Assembly: GCF_001787335.1 (NCBI RefSeq)
Contig: NZ_CP014674.1
Coordinates: 2,398,501 to 2,462,500, forward strand
Reading direction: 5' to 3'
Length of the DNA: 64,000 bases
Origin: Kozakia baliensis
Lineage (GTDB): Bacteria > Pseudomonadota > Alphaproteobacteria > Acetobacterales > Acetobacteraceae
Shown: one piece after another, positions 32,970-41,075 of the stretch
Numbering within the stretch: position 1 is the first letter of the stretch
How the letters are laid out: each line of letters opens with the position of its first letter
The notes under the pieces: generated by a model
The model's database searches: none
What the model was told of the DNA's origin: nothing
The model's input: only the letters and a program-made list of their open reading frames with translations
Translations under genes and position numbers: made by a program

Positions 32970-33457
32970 AGACCTTCATCCATCGCAGATTTGGACGAAT
33001 CGATGCGGCGTCCGAAAAGTTCCAACCGATGCGAAACCAGATCGAAGCCCAACCGATCCGCCAAGCGACGGATCAGTTCTTCATGCTCTTCGTCTTCGAA
33101 CTCGACCACGCGTCCCGTATCGACATCGATCAGGTGATAATGATGCTGATGTCCTGGTTCGCTGGCTTCGTAACGCGCGCGCCCGCCACCGAAATCACGG
33201 CGCTCGAGAATGCCCTTCTCTTCAAGCAGACGTACGGTACGATAAACCGTCGCGATCGAGATGCGTTTATCGAGTGCGGAGGCACGACGATAAAGCTCCT
33301 CGACATCTGGATGATCTTCGGCCTCCGAAAGCACGCGCGCGATGACACGGCGCTGGCCGGTCATTTTCAGACCGTGCTCTATGCATAATTGGCCGATGCG
33401 CGATTCCTCATTGGATCGCGCGACACGTTTCACGTCAGCTTTGGCGTCAGTTACCAT
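32966..33457 (-). CDS. fur: Fur-family metal regulator (Fur/Mur type)
   Basis: A 163-residue ferric-uptake-family repressor. The winged helix ends in RISIATVYRTVRLLEEKGILERRDF; metal-site residues are seen in HQHHYHLIDVDTG and in FEDEEHEELI. It has no CXXC pairs, so the structural zinc site of E. coli Fur is missing. This fits the alphaproteobacterial Fur/Mur branch, which may sense iron or manganese. It overlaps olsB and lies 57 bases after mucR. Confidence 0.92.
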   Translation of the reverse strand: MVTDAKADVKRVARSNEESRIGQLCIEHGLKMTGQRRVIARVLSEAEDHPDVEELYRRASALDKRISIATVYRTVRLLEEKGILERRDFGGGRARYEASEPGHQHHYHLIDVDTGRVVEFEDEEHEELIRRLADRLGFDLVSHRLELFGRRIDSSKSAMDEGL

Positions 33458-33514
33458 GAACTATGGCGTAGCCGAAAACGGTCCTTTTTGCCAATGCCGC
33501 GTTACGAAAAAGCA

Positions 33515-33928
33515 TCAAGCTTCTTCGCGTCTCTGACCGAGGCCGATCTTTCGCGCCAAGCTGGAACGATGATTGGCGTAATTGGGCGCCACCATGGGAT
33601 AATCCGAAGGCAAGCCCCAACGCTCCCGATATTGCTCGGGCGTCATATCGTAAGTGGCTTTGAGATGCCGGCGCAACAGCTTAAGTTTCTTCCCGTCTTC
33701 CAGGCAGATAATGTAGTCTGGAAAGATAGATTTCTTTGGCGGAACAGCAGGCGTGGCTTTCACGACTTCCGGTTCAGGTTTTTCAATCGAGACAAGTGTT
33801 TCTCTTACTTTACAAATCAAATCCGGCAGGGCTTCGCCCGAAACTTCGTTTGATGAAACGTAAGCAGAAACGATCTGAGCTGTTAGTTCTACGATAGCGA
33901 GATCGCTATTCACGGATGCCATATCCAC
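33515..33928 (-). CDS. mucR: MucR-family regulator
   Basis: MucR/Ros proteins are alphaproteobacterial zinc-finger DNA-binding repressors of exopolysaccharide, motility and cell-cycle genes. The conserved finger region is IICLEDGKKLKLLRRHLKATYDMTPEQYRERWGLPSDYPMVAPNYANHRSSLARKIGLG. The second Cys of the classic Ros finger is not present, as in many MucR. Length is 137 residues. The GTG at 33928 is chosen because GGAGG lies six bases upstream; an ATG at 33922 is the alternative. Its ribosome-binding site lies inside a perfect hairpin and its upstream region holds three GANTC sites. Confidence 0.92.
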   Translation of the reverse strand: MDMASVNSDLAIVELTAQIVSAYVSSNEVSGEALPDLICKVRETLVSIEKPEPEVVKATPAVPPKKSIFPDYIICLEDGKKLKLLRRHLKATYDMTPEQYRERWGLPSDYPMVAPNYANHRSSLARKIGLGQRREEA

Positions 33929-33933
33929 CTAAT

Positions 33934-33950
33934 TCCTCCATATAGGAGGA
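33934..33950 (-). promoter_or_regulatory. Hairpin covering the mucR ribosome-binding site
   Basis: On the minus strand TCCTCC and GGAGGA pair around the loop TATAT. GGAGGA is the Shine-Dalgarno sequence of mucR, so the stem would hide it from the ribosome. A promoter-like pair lies just upstream: TTGAGA (33977-33982) and TAAATA with a 17-base spacer. Confidence 0.55.
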
Positions 33951-33984
33951 CTATATTTATATTATTCACAAATAGTTCTCAAGC

Positions 33985-34016
33985 GAATCATCTAGGCGAA
34001 TCATAATTATGGAATC
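33985..34016. promoter_or_regulatory. Cluster of three GANTC (CcrM) sites between mucR and tusA
   Basis: GAATC occurs at 33985-33989, 33998-34002 and 34012-34016. The first two lie in a 9-base direct repeat, GCGAATCAT, spaced 13 bases start to start. GANTC is the CcrM methylation target that GcrA reads, and gcrA is in this window. The sites sit upstream of the mucR -35 box. Confidence 0.6.
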
Positions 34017-34284
34017 TACTCAAACAAAAGAAATCGATATCCGAAAAGATGTGTGCCCTATGACCACTGTACGCGTGCGATTGGCCCTGGATCGGCTTGC
34101 GCCGGGCTCGTGTCTGGGAATTAAACTTGCCGGAGAAGAACCGCATCGAAACGTTGCTTTAGCCATACGAATGCTTGGGCACACCATCCTTGAAGACAAC
34201 GCTTGGGATGAGGGCGACGCGAATTACTATCTCCTGGTGCGTAAATCGGACGACAATACCAAGGCATCCGATCCATCGGCATAA
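34009..34284 (+). CDS. TusA/SirA-family sulfur-carrier protein
   Basis: A 91-residue TusA-fold protein. The sulfur-carrying Cys16 lies in the family motif DIRKDVCPMTTVRVRLALD, and the rest (GSCLGIKLAGEEPHRNVALAIRMLGH) fits the two-layer sandwich. In E. coli TusA relays sulfur to tRNA thiolation and cofactor synthesis. The particular role here is inferred by family only. It is divergent from mucR; the third GANTC site is inside its second codons. Its 3' end overlaps the convergent rimI gene by 58 bases. Confidence 0.85.
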   Translation: MESTQTKEIDIRKDVCPMTTVRVRLALDRLAPGSCLGIKLAGEEPHRNVALAIRMLGHTILEDNAWDEGDANYYLLVRKSDDNTKASDPSA

Positions 34285-34679
34285 TACGCGCGCCTTACGC
34301 CGCATGAGACGAAACCCCGATTCGCATAAAGCGCCCGCGCAGCGTGGTTATGGGCTGAAACTTCGAGAAAAAGCCGTTCGACATCTCGCTTGCGAAGTTC
34401 GTTGCAGAGTTCCGTCAAAAACGCACCGGCAATGCCTTGTCGCCGTGCGGACGGCATTACCGCCAATGTGAGAATTTCCGCCTCGTCGAAGCATTGTCGT
34501 GCCAGCACGAAACCCAAGGGCTGCTCCTCTTGCATGGCAAGGCAAGCCAATGTTCCGGGAACGCTAAACAACGCAGCGATCTCCGGCGCGGACCATATCT
34601 CACCGGGCGGAAAGGACGCGGCGTGAATTTCCGCCATAACTTCCGCATGGGCAGCCCCAACCGAAACGACGTTTATCAT
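34227..34679 (-). CDS. rimI: Ribosomal-protein-alanine N-acetyltransferase (RimI-like)
   Basis: A 150-residue GNAT enzyme that acetylates the N-terminal alanine of ribosomal protein S18 in E. coli. The acetyl-CoA loop is seen as MPSARRQGIAGAFLTEL, and LFLEVSAHNHAARALYANRGF is the RimI C-terminal signature. It overlaps the tsaB stop by four bases (ATGA), the conserved tsaB-rimI order. The tail overlaps tusA on the other strand. Confidence 0.92.
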   Translation of the reverse strand: MINVVSVGAAHAEVMAEIHAASFPPGEIWSAPEIAALFSVPGTLACLAMQEEQPLGFVLARQCFDEAEILTLAVMPSARRQGIAGAFLTELCNELRKRDVERLFLEVSAHNHAARALYANRGFVSCGVRRAYYADGSDALVLSSDLRTRR

Positions 34680-35320
34680 TTCGGTGCGGAACGAAGCCCC
34701 GCAGCCGGTAATTTCGCTTCCGGCGCGTCGATATAGACCGGTTCAAGCACGGCCAAGTCGGTTGTATGAGCGGATGCCTCAACGATGGCTTGTGCGGTCG
34801 GGAAACGATAAGGCAAAACCTGCAAATTCGCCCTTTGCACATCCGTTAGCGACGCAACGCCATCACCCATCACGGCAGTATCGTGCGGAAGAGCAAGTTC
34901 TTCCGGCGAACAGGCCCAGGCCCCACCATGCGCATCTTCCACAAAACAGCGGTTTCGCCGCGCGATCATGATGCTCACCGCTTGCTGAGCGTTCGGCAAG
35001 GATCGCAAAGCCGCCCCTACCGTCACGCCACGCAGGCGACAATGAAATCCTAACGCCAGCCCTGTGGCGAGCGCCAGGCTGGCGCGCAATCCTGTGAAGG
35101 AGCCTGGCCCCGTCACCGCAACAATGAGTTCCGGCCCCGCGCTCCAACCGGTGTCTCGTAAAAGTTCACGCGTTAGAGGGGCGAAATGCTCCGCCGCACC
35201 ACGCCCGGCAAGTTCACGTTGCGCAACGACCGTGCCGTGATTTAGAGCGGCGATCAGTCCGGTTGCCCCTTCCCCGGCGGCTGCGCCATTCAGGACGAGA
35301 ATACGGTGAGGCATCGTCAT
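34676..35320 (-). CDS. tsaB: tRNA threonylcarbamoyladenosine synthesis protein TsaB
   Basis: TsaB is the inactive ASKHA-fold partner of TsaD in making t6A37 of ANN-reading tRNAs. The N-terminus MPHRILVLNGAAAGEGATG and the segment LIVAVTGPGSFTGLRASLALATGLALG are the TsaB hallmarks. Length is 214 residues from the ATG at 35320; an ATG two codons on and a GTG at 35338 are alternatives. It begins two bases after the nitroreductase gene and overlaps rimI. Confidence 0.93.
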   Translation of the reverse strand: MTMPHRILVLNGAAAGEGATGLIAALNHGTVVAQRELAGRGAAEHFAPLTRELLRDTGWSAGPELIVAVTGPGSFTGLRASLALATGLALGFHCRLRGVTVGAALRSLPNAQQAVSIMIARRNRCFVEDAHGGAWACSPEELALPHDTAVMGDGVASLTDVQRANLQVLPYRFPTAQAIVEASAHTTDLAVLEPVYIDAPEAKLPAAGLRSAPK

Positions 35321-35322
35321 CT

Positions 35323-35937
35323 TCAAAGCGTCAGACACGCCTCGTCAAACGCCAAGCGAGGCGCACGCGGTCCTGGTGCTTGCTCGGCAGGGTAGCCCAA
35401 GGCGACAAGAAAATTCGCCCGCCAGCCCGTATCGGCCAACAAGCTATCTTCAACGGCGTAAGCATCGAAACCGGACATCGGCGCCGCCGCCAGTCCCAGA
35501 GCCCGCGCGGCCATAATGAGATAAGCGCCTTGCAACGTACCGTTGCGGAAAGCCGTTTCTTCCGAAAGTCCGACATCCGCCGCGAACCAATCGCGCAATC
35601 CGGCTTCCGTATTCAAGCGCGGCAAATGCTCGAAGAAAAGTGGATCGTGACAAACCACGACCACAAGTGGTGCCTCACGGCATTTTTCCACATTTCCTGG
35701 CGATAACGCGCTTTCCAAACGCGTCTTGCTGTCAGGCGTTTCCAGAAAGACGAAACGCGCAGGAGAACAATTGCCGGATGTCGGCCCCAACTTGAGGAGA
35801 TCGTATAACGACCTTACCGTCTCGTGAGTGACGGGCCGATCCGACCAGTGCTGAGGTGTTCGAGCCTGACGAAACAGCGTATCGAGCGCTTCGTCAGTTA
35901 ATGGCCGTTCCGTGACGGACACCGCGCTTTCAGACAA
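35323..35937 (-). CDS. Nitroreductase-family protein, malonic-semialdehyde-reductase-like
   Basis: A 204-residue flavin reductase fold of the RutE/HadB branch. The region ARTPQHWSDRPVTHETVRSLYDLLKLGPTSGNCSPARFVFL is characteristic; GTLQGAYLIMAARALGLAAAPMSGFD is the second half of the FMN site. E. coli RutE reduces malonic semialdehyde in pyrimidine breakdown; no other rut gene is here, so the substrate is open. It lies three bases after the nfu gene. Confidence 0.87.
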   Translation of the reverse strand: MSESAVSVTERPLTDEALDTLFRQARTPQHWSDRPVTHETVRSLYDLLKLGPTSGNCSPARFVFLETPDSKTRLESALSPGNVEKCREAPLVVVVCHDPLFFEHLPRLNTEAGLRDWFAADVGLSEETAFRNGTLQGAYLIMAARALGLAAAPMSGFDAYAVEDSLLADTGWRANFLVALGYPAEQAPGPRAPRLAFDEACLTL

Positions 35938-35940
35938 ATG

Positions 35941-36504
35941 TCAGTCCTCAACCTGCTCGACGCCAACCACTTCCGGCACATAATGACGCAGCATGTTTTC
36001 CACACCATGCTTAAGCGTCGCGCGGGAGGATGGGCAGCCCGCACAGGCACCTTGCATGGTCAGACGCACGACGCCATCGCGATAGCCACGGAAGACGATA
36101 TCCCCACCATCGCCCGCCACGGCAGGACGCACGCGCATGTCGAGCAATTCACGGATACGCGCCACGACCGGCTCATCTTCCGGCGCGATGCTCTCCTCGT
36201 TCAGGGCCGAACCGCCTTCGATCACAGGCTGACCGGAAGCGAAATGCGCTGTGATCGCGCTCAACACTTCCGGCTTAAGACTTGTCCAGCCTTCGTCCGG
36301 CTTTTTGGTGACGGAGATAAAGTCAGAGCCAAGAAAAACGCTCGAAACGCCGGGCAGAGCGAACAATGCGCTAGCCAGCGGCGAACGGCCTTCGGCAATA
36401 TCGGCAGTAGCGAAATCCGCCGTGCCTTTATGCCCCATCACATCACGCCCCGGCAGAAATTTGAGCGTTGCGGGATTGGGGGTATCCTCAGTTTCGATGA
36501 ACAT
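35941..36504 (-). CDS. NifU-like iron-sulfur scaffold/carrier (Nfu)
   Basis: Nfu proteins carry Fe-S clusters to target enzymes. The N-terminal Nfu_N domain begins MFIETEDTPNPATLKFLPG. The C-terminal NifU domain holds the cluster motif GACAGCPSS (CXXC) at about residue 160. Length is 187 residues from the ATG at 36504. It is the first gene of a packed operon with the nitroreductase, tsaB and rimI. Confidence 0.93.
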   Translation of the reverse strand: MFIETEDTPNPATLKFLPGRDVMGHKGTADFATADIAEGRSPLASALFALPGVSSVFLGSDFISVTKKPDEGWTSLKPEVLSAITAHFASGQPVIEGGSALNEESIAPEDEPVVARIRELLDMRVRPAVAGDGGDIVFRGYRDGVVRLTMQGACAGCPSSRATLKHGVENMLRHYVPEVVGVEQVED

Positions 36505-36597
36505 GGCGGCTCTCTGCTTAAAAATCCTTGCTGTGACATGAGCCATGAACTCCGACTCCGCAAGTCCCTTTTCAGAAATATGAGACAGCCATTAAAC

Positions 36598-37935
36598 TCA
36601 GGCGTTTGGCGTTTGCGACGGCAGCGTCACACGAACACGCAATCCGCGCCCTGGCGCGTTGTCCAGATAGACTTGTCCGTGCGCCCGCTCGACTTCTCTT
36701 TTGACGATCGCCAACCCAAGCCCAATTCCGCCTGTGCTGCGTGAACGCGATCCCTCCAGACGGTAAAATGCGTTCAGCACTTTTTCACGCTCCGCTTCGG
36801 GAATGCCGGGGCCATCATCCACAACGGTGATGATCACCTCTTTTCCTTTATTTTCCAGCGTCACATGCGCACTGCCGCCATAATTGCAGGCATTGTCGAT
36901 CAAATTGCCAAACACGCGCTTGATGGCGAGAGGCCGGACGGAGACAAGGCATCGGTCCGGCCCGACATAGCTCGTATCCCGCCCCCGATCGCTTTGGGAA
37001 TCAAGCAACGTCATCAACATGGCCACTAGATCGACCACCCGCTGCGGTTCAGGGTTGAGATCGCCTGCCAGATAGGCCAGCACCCCGTTCACCATGGCTT
37101 CCATTTCGTCGATATCGGCTTCGATGGCGGCCTGCGTTTCGTCATCGGCCAGAAAGCCCGCACGAAGGCGAAGGCGCGACAAGGGTGTGCGCAAATCATG
37201 CGACACCGCCGCCATGACCTCCGTGCGGTCGTTGATCAGCCGTTGAATGCGGACTTGCATCGCGTTAATCGCCCGCGCCAACCCCTTCACTTCGCGCGGC
37301 CCCTTTTCGGTCAAGGGCACCCAGTTCGTTTCGTGAGAATTCGCAACGCTGTCGGCCACCTGAGCCAGCGCACGCAGCGGCGTACTCAAAGCTCTGACCA
37401 GCATGGCCGCCGCAATCGCCACAGCGCCTGCCGTAATCGCCGCGGAGGCCAGACCGCGCGTCATATGCCGGTGCGCCAGAACATGCGGGACAATGAAGGC
37501 TAGTCGGCTACCATCACTTAAATAGAGCGTTCCGTGGATGCTGGAGGAATCGGCACGCTCGGCATAGATGCGCAAACGCGCCTTGCCGAACTCCGGGTCC
37601 AAACCGATGAGAGTTTGCTCGAGATGATAGAGGCGATAGAGCGGCTCGTCCGTCTCAGGTTGATTAGGCGGACGCCATGTCACGTTAATACCGTTATCGG
37701 ACAACAGAACGGCCAGAACCGCACGCTGCGATGGCGGCGTCGTGCGGAGCACTCTTAAATCGGTGCTGAGTTCCTCGACAAGTTGGGTAATACGCGCATC
37801 GTCATCGATGTAGATTTCGGCTTCTTCATAGAAAATCGCGCTTGCCAGAAAGACAAGCACGACGGCCGCGAGCAGAACGAGACTGACACGACCCACCAAA
37901 CCCACAGGCCAGAGAAGAATCGAGCGCGAAGGCAT
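36598..37935 (-). CDS. Two-component sensor histidine kinase (EnvZ-like)
   Basis: A membrane-bound kinase, 445 residues. Two membrane helices (about residues 13-33 and 160-180) flank a periplasmic sensor domain. A HAMP linker follows, then the H-box VSHDLRTPLSRLRL with the phospho-acceptor His, the N-box NLIDNACNYG, and the G-boxes VDDGPGIPEAE and GGIGLGLAIVKR. The pattern is closest to EnvZ. It lies 32 bases after its response-regulator gene. The signal is unknown. Confidence 0.93.
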   Translation of the reverse strand: MPSRSILLWPVGLVGRVSLVLLAAVVLVFLASAIFYEEAEIYIDDDARITQLVEELSTDLRVLRTTPPSQRAVLAVLLSDNGINVTWRPPNQPETDEPLYRLYHLEQTLIGLDPEFGKARLRIYAERADSSSIHGTLYLSDGSRLAFIVPHVLAHRHMTRGLASAAITAGAVAIAAAMLVRALSTPLRALAQVADSVANSHETNWVPLTEKGPREVKGLARAINAMQVRIQRLINDRTEVMAAVSHDLRTPLSRLRLRAGFLADDETQAAIEADIDEMEAMVNGVLAYLAGDLNPEPQRVVDLVAMLMTLLDSQSDRGRDTSYVGPDRCLVSVRPLAIKRVFGNLIDNACNYGGSAHVTLENKGKEVIITVVDDGPGIPEAEREKVLNAFYRLEGSRSRSTGGIGLGLAIVKREVERAHGQVYLDNAPGRGLRVRVTLPSQTPNA

Positions 37936-37967
37936 AACGCCCCGCTTACCGGACTGACCTTTAACGT

Positions 37968-38732
37968 TCAGACGCGTTCCACCTCGGCCACGAAAATATA
38001 TCCAAGGCCGCGCACTGTGCGGATCAGCGAATCAGCGTCGTTACCGAGTTTGCGGCGAAGACGGCTCACCAACACGTCGATGCTACGGTCGGACACATCT
38101 CCCAGACGTGTGCGCGAAAGCTCCAACAAACGATCGCGTGCGATGACACGCTGCGGGTTATCGAGAAAGCTTGCCAGAAGATCGTGTTCCGCGCCGGAGA
38201 TATCGACAGCAGCGCCGCTCGGATCCGTCAACTCGCGCCGACGCAAATCGAGCGTCCAACCGGCAAAGCGTATGGTTTCGCGACGCGTCCGATCCGGCGA
38301 TTGCGGTGTAACGCCCCGGCGCAGAACGGCGCGAACACGCGCGAGAAGTTCCCGCTGCCCAAAGGGTTTGGCAACGTAGTCATCCGCGCCGATATCGAGT
38401 CCATGCACACGATCACGCTCCTCGCCACGGGCGGAGACCATAATAATGGGCGTCTGGCTCAACGGTAGTTCATCGGGATGGGAAGTGCCTTGGCCGCCTC
38501 GAATGGCGCGGCACAAATCGATGCCGCTGGCCCCAGGAAGCATGACATCCAGGATGAGAAGATCGACAGGCGCTGTGGAAAGCGCATCCCACATCTCGTC
38601 TCCCGAACCGACACTGCGGACCCGAAAGCCGTCACCCTGCAAGGTACGCTGGAGAAGCGTGCGCATGCCGGGATCATCTTCGACAATGAGGATACGGGCG
38701 GGGAGATCTGAAGGATTCATATTGGTCGTCAT
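37968..38732 (-). CDS. Two-component response regulator, OmpR/PhoB family
   Basis: A 254-residue regulator. The receiver domain has the acidic pair in VEDD, phospho-acceptor Asp in LLILDVMLPG and Lys in DDYVAKPFG. The C-terminal winged helix ends in LSRTRLGDVSDRSIDVLVSRLRRKLG, OmpR-like. It is upstream of the kinase gene in one operon. The ATG at 38732 is used; one at 38720 is possible. Confidence 0.94.
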   Translation of the reverse strand: MTTNMNPSDLPARILIVEDDPGMRTLLQRTLQGDGFRVRSVGSGDEMWDALSTAPVDLLILDVMLPGASGIDLCRAIRGGQGTSHPDELPLSQTPIIMVSARGEERDRVHGLDIGADDYVAKPFGQRELLARVRAVLRRGVTPQSPDRTRRETIRFAGWTLDLRRRELTDPSGAAVDISGAEHDLLASFLDNPQRVIARDRLLELSRTRLGDVSDRSIDVLVSRLRRKLGNDADSLIRTVRGLGYIFVAEVERV

Positions 38733-38790
38733 AAGGCTTGAAAACTTACAACAACATAACGCGCAGGAAAGTTTTTATTTCTCATTCATT

Positions 38791-38823
38791 GAGGCCAAAC
38801 ACCGGAATGTGATGTTTGGCCTC
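38791..38823. terminator. Hairpin between the TPR gene and the two-component operon
   Basis: The arms GAGGCCAAACA and TGTTTGGCCTC form a perfect 11-bp stem with an 11-base loop, directly after the TPR gene on the minus strand. No long T-run follows, so it may be a weak terminator or a 3'-end stabilising structure. Confidence 0.55.
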
Positions 38824-38830
38824 ATAATTC

Positions 38831-40084
38831 TTACTTCGCGGGCTTGGTAATGAGCAGTTCCCAAAGCTGCGCTAAATCGCGCGTGCCGTTTTCGCCCTGC
38901 ACTGTCTCGAAGGTTTTGACGGCATCGGCTTTCTTGCCGCCATCCATCTGCGCCATGCCGTATTCCAGCTTGGCGATATCAGGATAGGCAGGGTTTTTGC
39001 CCAAACCTTGCTGCATCAGCGCCAGACCGCTCTCGACCTGACCGTTCAGCACCATATTGTAACCAGTCGTCAAAGCCGGGCCAGCATTCGGTGCCTTCGC
39101 GGCGGCATCGGCATCGTTCGCAAGGGTCGCTTTCGTATCGGCGGCCCGCTTGACGATCATTGCCCGTAACTTCGCCTGGCGTGCGGCGCCGGCATCCTTG
39201 CCGAGCAGGCCAGCCTGATAACCCTGGTTGATCAGGTTCAAACCAAGCTGCGGCAGACCAGCTTGAACAGAGCGTTCCGCCATATCCATGTAGTCCGCCG
39301 GGTCTTTCAGCGTTCCGGTCGCAGCGCGCAGACGCTCCAAATTCAGCTGCAGGGCATCCGGCAGTTTCGGATTGGCGGCAAGGTTATGAACCAGCATCGC
39401 CCAGTAATCCGGCTTGGAATAATACTTCGCCAACAGCACGTAAGCATGCGTCGCGTTGTCATTATCCTTCAGCTGCGTATAGCAGGTCGCCAGAAACTGA
39501 AGTTGATTTTCGCTCGGTGTCTGATGCGCCTTGATGGCAGCATTGATCTGATCCTGCTGCACGCGGGCAGCATTGCGGTAATCTTTTTGCAGATAGTAGG
39601 ATTGCACCAGCAACGTCTGCATCTGAGCGTTCGGCCCGGCCGCTTTAATATAACGCTCGATCGCCGGGACCGCATGAGCGTAATCCTTGGCGTTATAGGC
39701 CATCGTGGCTTCAGCCATCATCATCTGCTTCTTCGCCGCAGCGGGCGTGCGAGATGAGTTGATCAGCACATCATAGGCTTTGGACGCGGCGGCGACGTCC
39801 CCAGACTGCGCGGCGACGGCCGCACGCATCTGAGCGATCGTATAGCTTTCGTATTCCGTCTTACCCGAAATCGCGTCCGCTTCGTTTACCGAAGCCATTG
39901 CTTTAGCATAATTCTTTGCGGCAAGGGCGGTTTGAGCCTGTTGCAGAGGCTTCCCCACCTTGGCGCTCAATTCGTCGGCTGCATGAGCAATGCCGCCAAC
40001 TACCGGCAGAACCGGCAACACGACTGGAGCGGCGAGCAGAGCGCCCACAAAAAGTGCCGCGCGACGATAACGGGTCAGACGCAA
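38831..40084 (-). CDS. Secreted TPR protein linked to TonB-ExbBD
   Basis: A periplasmic protein of about 417 residues built of TPR-like helical repeats. The TTG at 40084, with AAGGA seven bases upstream, gives a signal peptide ending near AHAADE. Repeat-like segments recur (QAQTALAAKNYAKAMASVNEA, YIKAAGPNAQMQTLLVQSYYL, QLQFLATCYTQLKDNDNATH). It starts one base after the stop of the second exbD, so it belongs to the tonB-exbB-exbD-exbD operon. TPR partners such as TtpC act with TonB2 systems in Vibrio; a similar role is inferred from position only, since the sequence is not clearly related. Confidence 0.8.
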   Translation of the reverse strand: MRLTRYRRAALFVGALLAAPVVLPVLPVVGGIAHAADELSAKVGKPLQQAQTALAAKNYAKAMASVNEADAISGKTEYESYTIAQMRAAVAAQSGDVAAASKAYDVLINSSRTPAAAKKQMMMAEATMAYNAKDYAHAVPAIERYIKAAGPNAQMQTLLVQSYYLQKDYRNAARVQQDQINAAIKAHQTPSENQLQFLATCYTQLKDNDNATHAYVLLAKYYSKPDYWAMLVHNLAANPKLPDALQLNLERLRAATGTLKDPADYMDMAERSVQAGLPQLGLNLINQGYQAGLLGKDAGAARQAKLRAMIVKRAADTKATLANDADAAAKAPNAGPALTTGYNMVLNGQVESGLALMQQGLGKNPAYPDIAKLEYGMAQMDGGKKADAVKTFETVQGENGTRDLAQLWELLITKPAK

Positions 40085-40085
40085 T

Positions 40086-40520
40086 TTACTGTCCTTCCAT
40101 GAACTGGTCCTGGCCGACAATGCCCAGTTTAGTAATACCCAGGCGCTGTGCATCCGCAAGGACGTGCGCCACCGTCTTGTAATCGGCCAAACGGTTCGGG
40201 TGAATGTGCATTTCAGGCTGATCGGACTGCGATGCAGCATTGCTGAAATGCGCTTGAAGATCCTGCTCCGACGTCATCGGTTCGCCATTCCAGGAGATGG
40301 AATTGTCGAAGTCGATTGCCACCGTAACGACTTTGGGCTGTTCGGTGCTTGGCGGCGGATTGCCCTGCGGCAAATCGAGCGCCACGGAGTGCGTTTGCAG
40401 CGGGATCGTGATGATCAGCATGATCAGCAGCACGAGCATGACGTCGATCAACGGCGTCGTGTTGATATCGACGATACCTTCGTCTTCGTGCGTGCTGTCC
40501 GATCCGACGCTCATAGCCAT
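40086..40520 (-). CDS. exbD: ExbD/TolR-type protein, second copy
   Basis: A 144-residue single-span protein that forms the proton-driven stator with ExbB. The conserved membrane Asp lies in NTTPLIDVMLVLLIMLIITIP. The periplasmic domain of about 90 residues follows. It differs from the first copy in its N-terminus and middle part, and lies 124 bases downstream of it. Its stop is one base before the TTG of the TPR gene. Confidence 0.92.
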   Translation of the reverse strand: MAMSVGSDSTHEDEGIVDINTTPLIDVMLVLLIMLIITIPLQTHSVALDLPQGNPPPSTEQPKVVTVAIDFDNSISWNGEPMTSEQDLQAHFSNAASQSDQPEMHIHPNRLADYKTVAHVLADAQRLGITKLGIVGQDQFMEGQ

Positions 40521-40644
40521 GACGGCATTCTCCCAAAGGCGAACTTGCCGTGCCCTTCGAGGCAGCGGCGGAATTTGATATCGCGGTCGCCGAACCGTTT
40601 CATTGAACGGTCCGGCCCGTTTTCAGGTTGCGCGCGCAATCCAA

Positions 40645-41073
40645 TCAGTTGGAGTGCGGCTGCTCCGTAATGAAGTCGACACGGTAGATGCCGGCTTCCT
40701 GACAGGTCGCCACGATCCGCCCGACGGATTCGTAACGTGCCTTCGCATCGCCGCGGATCTGAATCTGCGGCTGAGGCTTGATGACCGCGATCTTTTCAAG
40801 TCGGTCGAGAAGATCTTGGTGCCCCCGCAAGGGCACCTCGTTCCAGAAAGCTTGCCCGCTGGCGGTAACCGCCAGCACAACGTTCCCCGGTTTGGTTTGC
40901 GTTGGCTGGTTGGCGTCCTTGGGCAACTGCACCTTCACGGTATGCGTGGCAACCGGGATGGTGATGAGGAAGATGATGAGTAGGACGAGCATGACGTCGA
41001 CGAGCGGCGTCGTGTTGATCGCCGAGACGACTTCGCCTTCATCATCACCGCCTCCTCCGACGTTCATTCCCAT
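40645..41073 (-). CDS. exbD: ExbD/TolR-type protein, first copy
   Basis: A 142-residue ExbD with a glycine-rich start (MGMNVGGGGDDEGEVVS) and the proton-path Asp in NTTPLVDVMLVLLIIFLITIPV. It lies two bases after exbB, so the two are likely translated together. The two ExbD copies are clearly paralogous but not recent duplicates. Confidence 0.93.
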   Translation of the reverse strand: MGMNVGGGGDDEGEVVSAINTTPLVDVMLVLLIIFLITIPVATHTVKVQLPKDANQPTQTKPGNVVLAVTASGQAFWNEVPLRGHQDLLDRLEKIAVIKPQPQIQIRGDAKARYESVGRIVATCQEAGIYRVDFITEQPHSN

Positions 41074-41075
41074 GA

